DNA from: an uncultured Prevotellaceae bacterium
GTDB lineage: Bacteria > Bacteroidota > Bacteroidia > Bacteroidales > Bacteroidaceae
Reading direction: 5' to 3'
Assembly (NCBI GenBank): GCA_902776665.1
Contig: CACYQZ010000001.1
Span: 62,001 to 126,000 of the forward strand
DNA: 64,000 bases
In this document: one piece after another, positions 60,728-64,000 of the stretch
Layout: each line of letters begins with the position of its first letter
How positions within the stretch are numbered: position 1 is the stretch's first letter
The notes under the pieces: generated by a model
Databases searched by the model: none
What the model saw: only the letters and a program-made list of their open reading frames with translations
Told to the model about the DNA's origin: nothing
Translations under genes and position numbers: made by a program

Positions 60728-61602
60728 GGCAGTTTTACATAACTTCCCATTTCCTCTTGGTATTCCTGCGAGAACTGGCGCATTCTTCCACCCGAAGCAC
60801 AGAAAGTCATCTCGCCGAAATAGATTCTGCCGTTCGTGTCGTAGAGGTCGATGCGCACTTCGGGGAAGCCCGTGGAGAGCACACGGCAGATTTCCATCAT
60901 TCTGTCGAGGTTGGGGGGAGCGGGCATGTCCTTGAACACATGCGACTCCCGATATTCCTTCGTGAGGCCTTCGCGATAGAGCCGCCACGGTTCCAGCAGG
61001 TTGATGTCGCACACCATGTCCAAACCCTTGCGGTCGTAGCACGGCGTGCAGTTGTGCACAAAACCGTCAAAACACCAGAACTTGTAGTCCACGAGCGACG
61101 ACGAATCGACCGTTTTGTCCATCGGAATCAGTTCTTCGGCCATGATTCGCGGTTTGATTCTCGTATAGTGGGGTTCAACCGAACCGTAGCCGAATGGCAC
61201 CAAACACCGCTTGAAATGCTCGATAATCTCCTGCTTGTCAAATCCCTTCGACTTGTCTAAAATCACAATGGACTCGCAGTCGTGATTACATTTCAAAACG
61301 CATTTTTCGGGCAATCGGTCGAAATCGATGTCCTCTGCCCTATCCCACGCGCCGTAAAGTTCGGTGAGGGTGTCGCCAAAACCTTTCTCCTTGATGAAGT
61401 CGCGCACCAGAATCTTGTCGGCCAACCGAGTCCATTCCGTGGTATCGGCATTAGCCATCAACCACTGGATTTTCTCGTTCAAGGTCTTGGGATTGTTCCA
61501 GTCGAGTTTCTCGCCGAACTGTATTTTCCACTCTCTCCCAATCATGAATTTGGGAAAATGATCTACTAAAAATTTGTGTACAAAGTGTCTTAATTGTTTC
61601 AT
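60724..61602 (-). CDS. TupA-like ATP-grasp protein (third copy)
   Basis: The 292-residue protein shares the family phrases NNPKTLNEKIQWLM near 33, KCVLKCNHDCESIVI near 98 and RIDLYDTNGRIYFGEMTF near 253. It follows a CapA-like gene by 7 bases, repeating the order at 39523-41564. The end of the gene overlaps the GtrA start. The putative amine acceptor and carboxylate donor are unknown. Confidence 0.85.
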   Translation of the reverse strand: MKQLRHFVHKFLVDHFPKFMIGREWKIQFGEKLDWNNPKTLNEKIQWLMANADTTEWTRLADKILVRDFIKEKGFGDTLTELYGAWDRAEDIDFDRLPEKCVLKCNHDCESIVILDKSKGFDKQEIIEHFKRCLVPFGYGSVEPHYTRIKPRIMAEELIPMDKTVDSSSLVDYKFWCFDGFVHNCTPCYDRKGLDMVCDINLLEPWRLYREGLTKEYRESHVFKDMPAPPNLDRMMEICRVLSTGFPEVRIDLYDTNGRIYFGEMTFCASGGRMRQFSQEYQEEMGSYVKLP

Positions 61603-61609
61603 TTTATCA

Positions 61610-62719
61610 TTATTTTCTTTTCTCCAACCCTCTCAAAATCGCCCACCGATGCGACTCACACCGCATCAGGTGGAGGAGATAGTTCGGATTGGGTCGTTCT
61701 CGTTTTCCTATCATTTTTCTGACAAGTTGCTTCACGAAACGCAGCGTGTCGTATTCGTAATAGCCTGCTTTCGCAAAGAACTCGCCGAATTCATCGAGTA
61801 CACGCGCACAATACGCATCAACCTCCTTCAAATAGGCCTGACGATTCGTCATCGTCTGATTGACTTTCGCCAGATGGTTCACGATGAAATCGTCGTTTGT
61901 CAAGTCAACCGTTCCCGTTTCAAAATCGTATTTTGTATAATAGACTTTTGACTGGATTTCTCCATTCTCAATTTCCACAGAAACCGCCAAACCGTATTTC
62001 AAGAAGGGTCTTTCGCGCTTCTCCACTGGATTCAAGCAGAAATTTCCAAGACTATAAAAAATCGGTTTTTCGCGATAGGTCTCCCAACCTTGCGGAATGT
62101 GCGGATGCGAGGCAAAAACACCATCGGCACCAAGGTCGATGTAGTGGCGGTACAAATCAACCAACTCGGGCAGCGGATAAGCCTCGTGTTCCACGCCGGC
62201 ATGCGGCAGAACAAACAGAAAGTCAACATCCGCCTTCGCCTTGATGATCACACTGTCCACACACGGATGCAGCATCCATGCCGTGCCGACCGAATCTTCA
62301 TTTTCATCAGCCAAAACACCAAATTCATGGTGCGTCAGCCCCAAAAACCCAATCTTTTTGCCCCCAATTTCGACATTTTTGACCTTGTAAGCCTCATCCC
62401 ATGTGCCAGCACCAACGACCACGGCATTTTCAAACAATGAAATCGTATGGAGAAGACTCTCGCCACCCAAGTCCATCGCGTGGTTGTTCGCCATCGTCAC
62501 CAGTCCGAAACCCTTGTCTTCCAAGAAATGAGGAACATTCTCGTCATGCAAGAGGCAAGGACCGATTTTCTCAATCCCCTTCGCCTGAGCGGCCTTCACG
62601 GGAGCCTCAAAATTGACCACATTCAGAGCAGCCCCCTGAAGCATCCGTGTCAAATCCTCCTCAAAACGAAGGTTCTCCACGCTTTTGACGCAGAAGTCGC
62701 CGAATATGTTGATAAGCAT
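61610..62719 (-). CDS. CapA-family protein (second copy)
   Basis: I start at the ATG at 62719 (MLINIFGDF); an ATG at 62725 is in frame too. The 369-residue protein has VVNFEAP near 35, TMANNHAMD near 74, VLPHAGVEHEAYP near 170 and FASHPHIPQGWE near 200, then FYSLGNFCLNP. It lacks a signal peptide, like the first copy. The tail has RCESHR, against ECEAHR in the first copy. It precedes a TupA-like gene. Confidence 0.87.
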   Translation of the reverse strand: MLINIFGDFCVKSVENLRFEEDLTRMLQGAALNVVNFEAPVKAAQAKGIEKIGPCLLHDENVPHFLEDKGFGLVTMANNHAMDLGGESLLHTISLFENAVVVGAGTWDEAYKVKNVEIGGKKIGFLGLTHHEFGVLADENEDSVGTAWMLHPCVDSVIIKAKADVDFLFVLPHAGVEHEAYPLPELVDLYRHYIDLGADGVFASHPHIPQGWETYREKPIFYSLGNFCLNPVEKRERPFLKYGLAVSVEIENGEIQSKVYYTKYDFETGTVDLTNDDFIVNHLAKVNQTMTNRQAYLKEVDAYCARVLDEFGEFFAKAGYYEYDTLRFVKQLVRKMIGKRERPNPNYLLHLMRCESHRWAILRGLEKRK

Positions 62720-62739
62720 GGTCAAGTCTCCTCCAAAAA

Positions 62740-63753
62740 CTATCTTTTCAACCTCTTTAAAATAGAGTTAGTTGCATTAGCACACAAACCGTTTTCTATC
62801 ATTTTAGAGAAGATATTTGAAAGAAAAAGTAACAACACGAAGGTAAGAACAAAAACTATTCCAGTTCTTAAAAAAGTATCTGTGATTGAAATCTTCTCAT
62901 ACATCCATAGAGATAAAGTACACACCAGCGGCCAATGAATTAGATAAATAGACATTGAGTTCTTTCCAAGCCACACCATCCCTTTTGATGACAGAACACG
63001 ACGGAATATACCTGAAAATTCGACGCTGAGAACCAAAAGGGTCGCCGGAAGCAAATCGTGGATTTTATATGAATAAGCCAATAGTGCCCCAACAAATGCA
63101 AAAAAAGAAGCAATTCCTTTCTTTGGTAATATGTTATCTTGCAACATTTCGTATATAAACATTCCGCAAATAACCGCGACATAATATGCCGAGACGAAAG
63201 CTAAGATTCCGTTTGTTAGTACGAAGACGACAAACTTCTTCTTATATGTTAATTCTTGAATCGCAGTTTTTAGTATCACCACAGCAAAAGTGCCAAAGAA
63301 AATATATTTCATCATCCATGCTGGATCAAGCCACCCCCGACATTGACCAATCGGAGATAAAAAAAGAGCATAGATTAACCCCAACCAACTAACATTACTA
63401 TATGAATAAATGGCGATATCATTTGCTTTCAAAAGTTGGAGAGTTTCTTGATGATTAAACGCACCAAAAGCGAACAAAACGCCCTCTAGCAAGAGAATTA
63501 CGGCTATCGGCAATGCCAATCTAAAATAACGCTTTAATATGACATCTTGATATTTCTTTTTTGTTTCCAATGACATTGAAACCAGATAGCCACTGAGTAT
63601 TAAAAATATATTTACCGCTAAACTACCGTCAGTAAAAATTGAGTAAACAAAATTGTCAATTTTAAGCGGATTGACGAAAACAGCCTTAAAATGGCTGAGA
63701 AAAACGACGATTGCCGCTATACCTTTTAATCCATCTATGTAATGTTTCCGCAT
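62740..63753 (-). CDS. Acyltransferase family 3 membrane protein
   Basis: The 337-residue protein starts YIDGLKGIAAIVVFLSHF, the OafA-type opening with His21. It has about ten membrane spans and ends soon after the last one, without an SGNH domain. A partial SGNH hydrolase gene lies 5 bases upstream, so the acyl-transfer and SGNH parts that are fused in OafA are separate here. It would O-acetylate the glycan. Confidence 0.9.
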   Translation of the reverse strand: MRKHYIDGLKGIAAIVVFLSHFKAVFVNPLKIDNFVYSIFTDGSLAVNIFLILSGYLVSMSLETKKKYQDVILKRYFRLALPIAVILLLEGVLFAFGAFNHQETLQLLKANDIAIYSYSNVSWLGLIYALFLSPIGQCRGWLDPAWMMKYIFFGTFAVVILKTAIQELTYKKKFVVFVLTNGILAFVSAYYVAVICGMFIYEMLQDNILPKKGIASFFAFVGALLAYSYKIHDLLPATLLVLSVEFSGIFRRVLSSKGMVWLGKNSMSIYLIHWPLVCTLSLWMYEKISITDTFLRTGIVFVLTFVLLLFLSNIFSKMIENGLCANATNSILKRLKR

Positions 63754-63758
63754 CTTTT

Positions 63759-64000
63759 TTATTTATTTAGAACCATTCTGACAAATGGAACAATATTTCT
63801 CGTATAATAGGATGCCCCCACTTCATTCAAATGTTTTGAGTCTGCAAATAATTCTTTATGATTTTGGTAGCACGAATCGGTGAAGAAATCATAGTAGGGG
63901 ACGTCTTCATCTTTACACATTTTTTTGATGGGCTCATGCACTGTCGAAGAAGATGCGTCGTACCTCGGAGAAACAAACATAACGAGTGGTATTTGATGTT
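63759..64000 (-). CDS. SGNH/GDSL-type hydrolase, C-terminal part (partial at window edge)
   Basis: The frame is open to the right edge of the window, so the gene starts outside; the ATG at 63980 is probably internal (preceded by HQIPLV). The end DSKHLNEVGASYYT holds the Asp-x-x-His block V of SGNH hydrolases and acyltransferases. It lies 5 bases before the acyltransferase-3 gene and may be its partner. Confidence 0.7.
   Translation of the reverse strand, partial: HQIPLVMFVSPRYDASSSTVHEPIKKMCKDEDVPYYDFFTDSCYQNHKELFADSKHLNEVGASYYTRNIVPFVRMVLNK

Noticed and set aside
60728-61042. N-terminal extension of the second GtrA-like protein
   Set aside because: The extension is antisense-like junk read in another frame of the TupA-like gene; the ATG at 60727 overlaps the upstream stop in the normal ATGA way.

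Overview
The window is chromosomal DNA of a member of the Bacteroidales, most likely Prevotellaceae-like. Genes lack clear Shine-Dalgarno sites and are preceded by the Bacteroidetes promoter element TAnnTTTG, in several cases with a TTTG box 19-21 bp upstream. Family content (DUF3791, DUF4932, GGGtGRT protein, DUF6056, DUF6625, ZapA next to RNase Y) also fits this order. No finer placement is claimed.

Region 1 (1-6930) is the right end of an integrated prophage: the end of a portal-like gene, four probable virion genes, a lysis module (holin-like, GH19 endolysin, second membrane protein, Rz/spanin-like protein), then a convergent tyrosine integrase that abuts tRNA-Asp(GTC). Four 9-bp repeats between integrase and tRNA have the geometry of integrase arm sites. 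The tRNA 3' end is the probable attachment site.

Region 2 (7000-30560) is mostly core genome: carB with a small membrane protein, a GT2 and a GNAT; recR with a DUF3791 gene and a 41-codon ORF; a DUF4932 metalloprotease-like protein; a lipoprotein and a thioredoxin-like protein divergent from a GH29 fucosidase and a GH3 glycosidase; a Dabb protein; the GGGtGRT/NifU-like pair with M3 and M18 peptidases; a Rid/chorismatase-like protein; and a coiled-coil protein-zapA-rny operon.

Region 3 (30700-64000) is a surface polysaccharide locus. rfbA, a Wzc-type tyrosine autokinase and a small HAD protein run on the + strand and meet, at a strong bidirectional terminator, about 29 kb of uniformly minus-strand genes that continue past the right edge. 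These minus-strand genes include a WecA/TagO-like initiating transferase, an EpsG-type polymerase, many glycosyltransferases of several families, two acyltransferases, two DUF6056 membrane proteins, three TupA-like ATP-grasp proteins, one sugar-transfer-associated ATP-grasp protein, two CapA-like proteins, an opine dehydrogenase, and lipid-carrier modules (GtrA/GtrB/GT-C and UbiA/GtrA/HAD). No Wzx flippase is visible.

The most unusual feature is the repeated CapA-TupA cassette, followed once by an opine dehydrogenase. I infer a polysaccharide decorated with amino acids or N-carboxyalkyl amino acids through amide bonds, and a second arm that supplies a polyprenyl-phosphate pentofuranose. Three gene remnants (MBOAT start, acyltransferase end, and an orphan coding tail coupled to an acetyltransferase) show that the locus was assembled by replacement.
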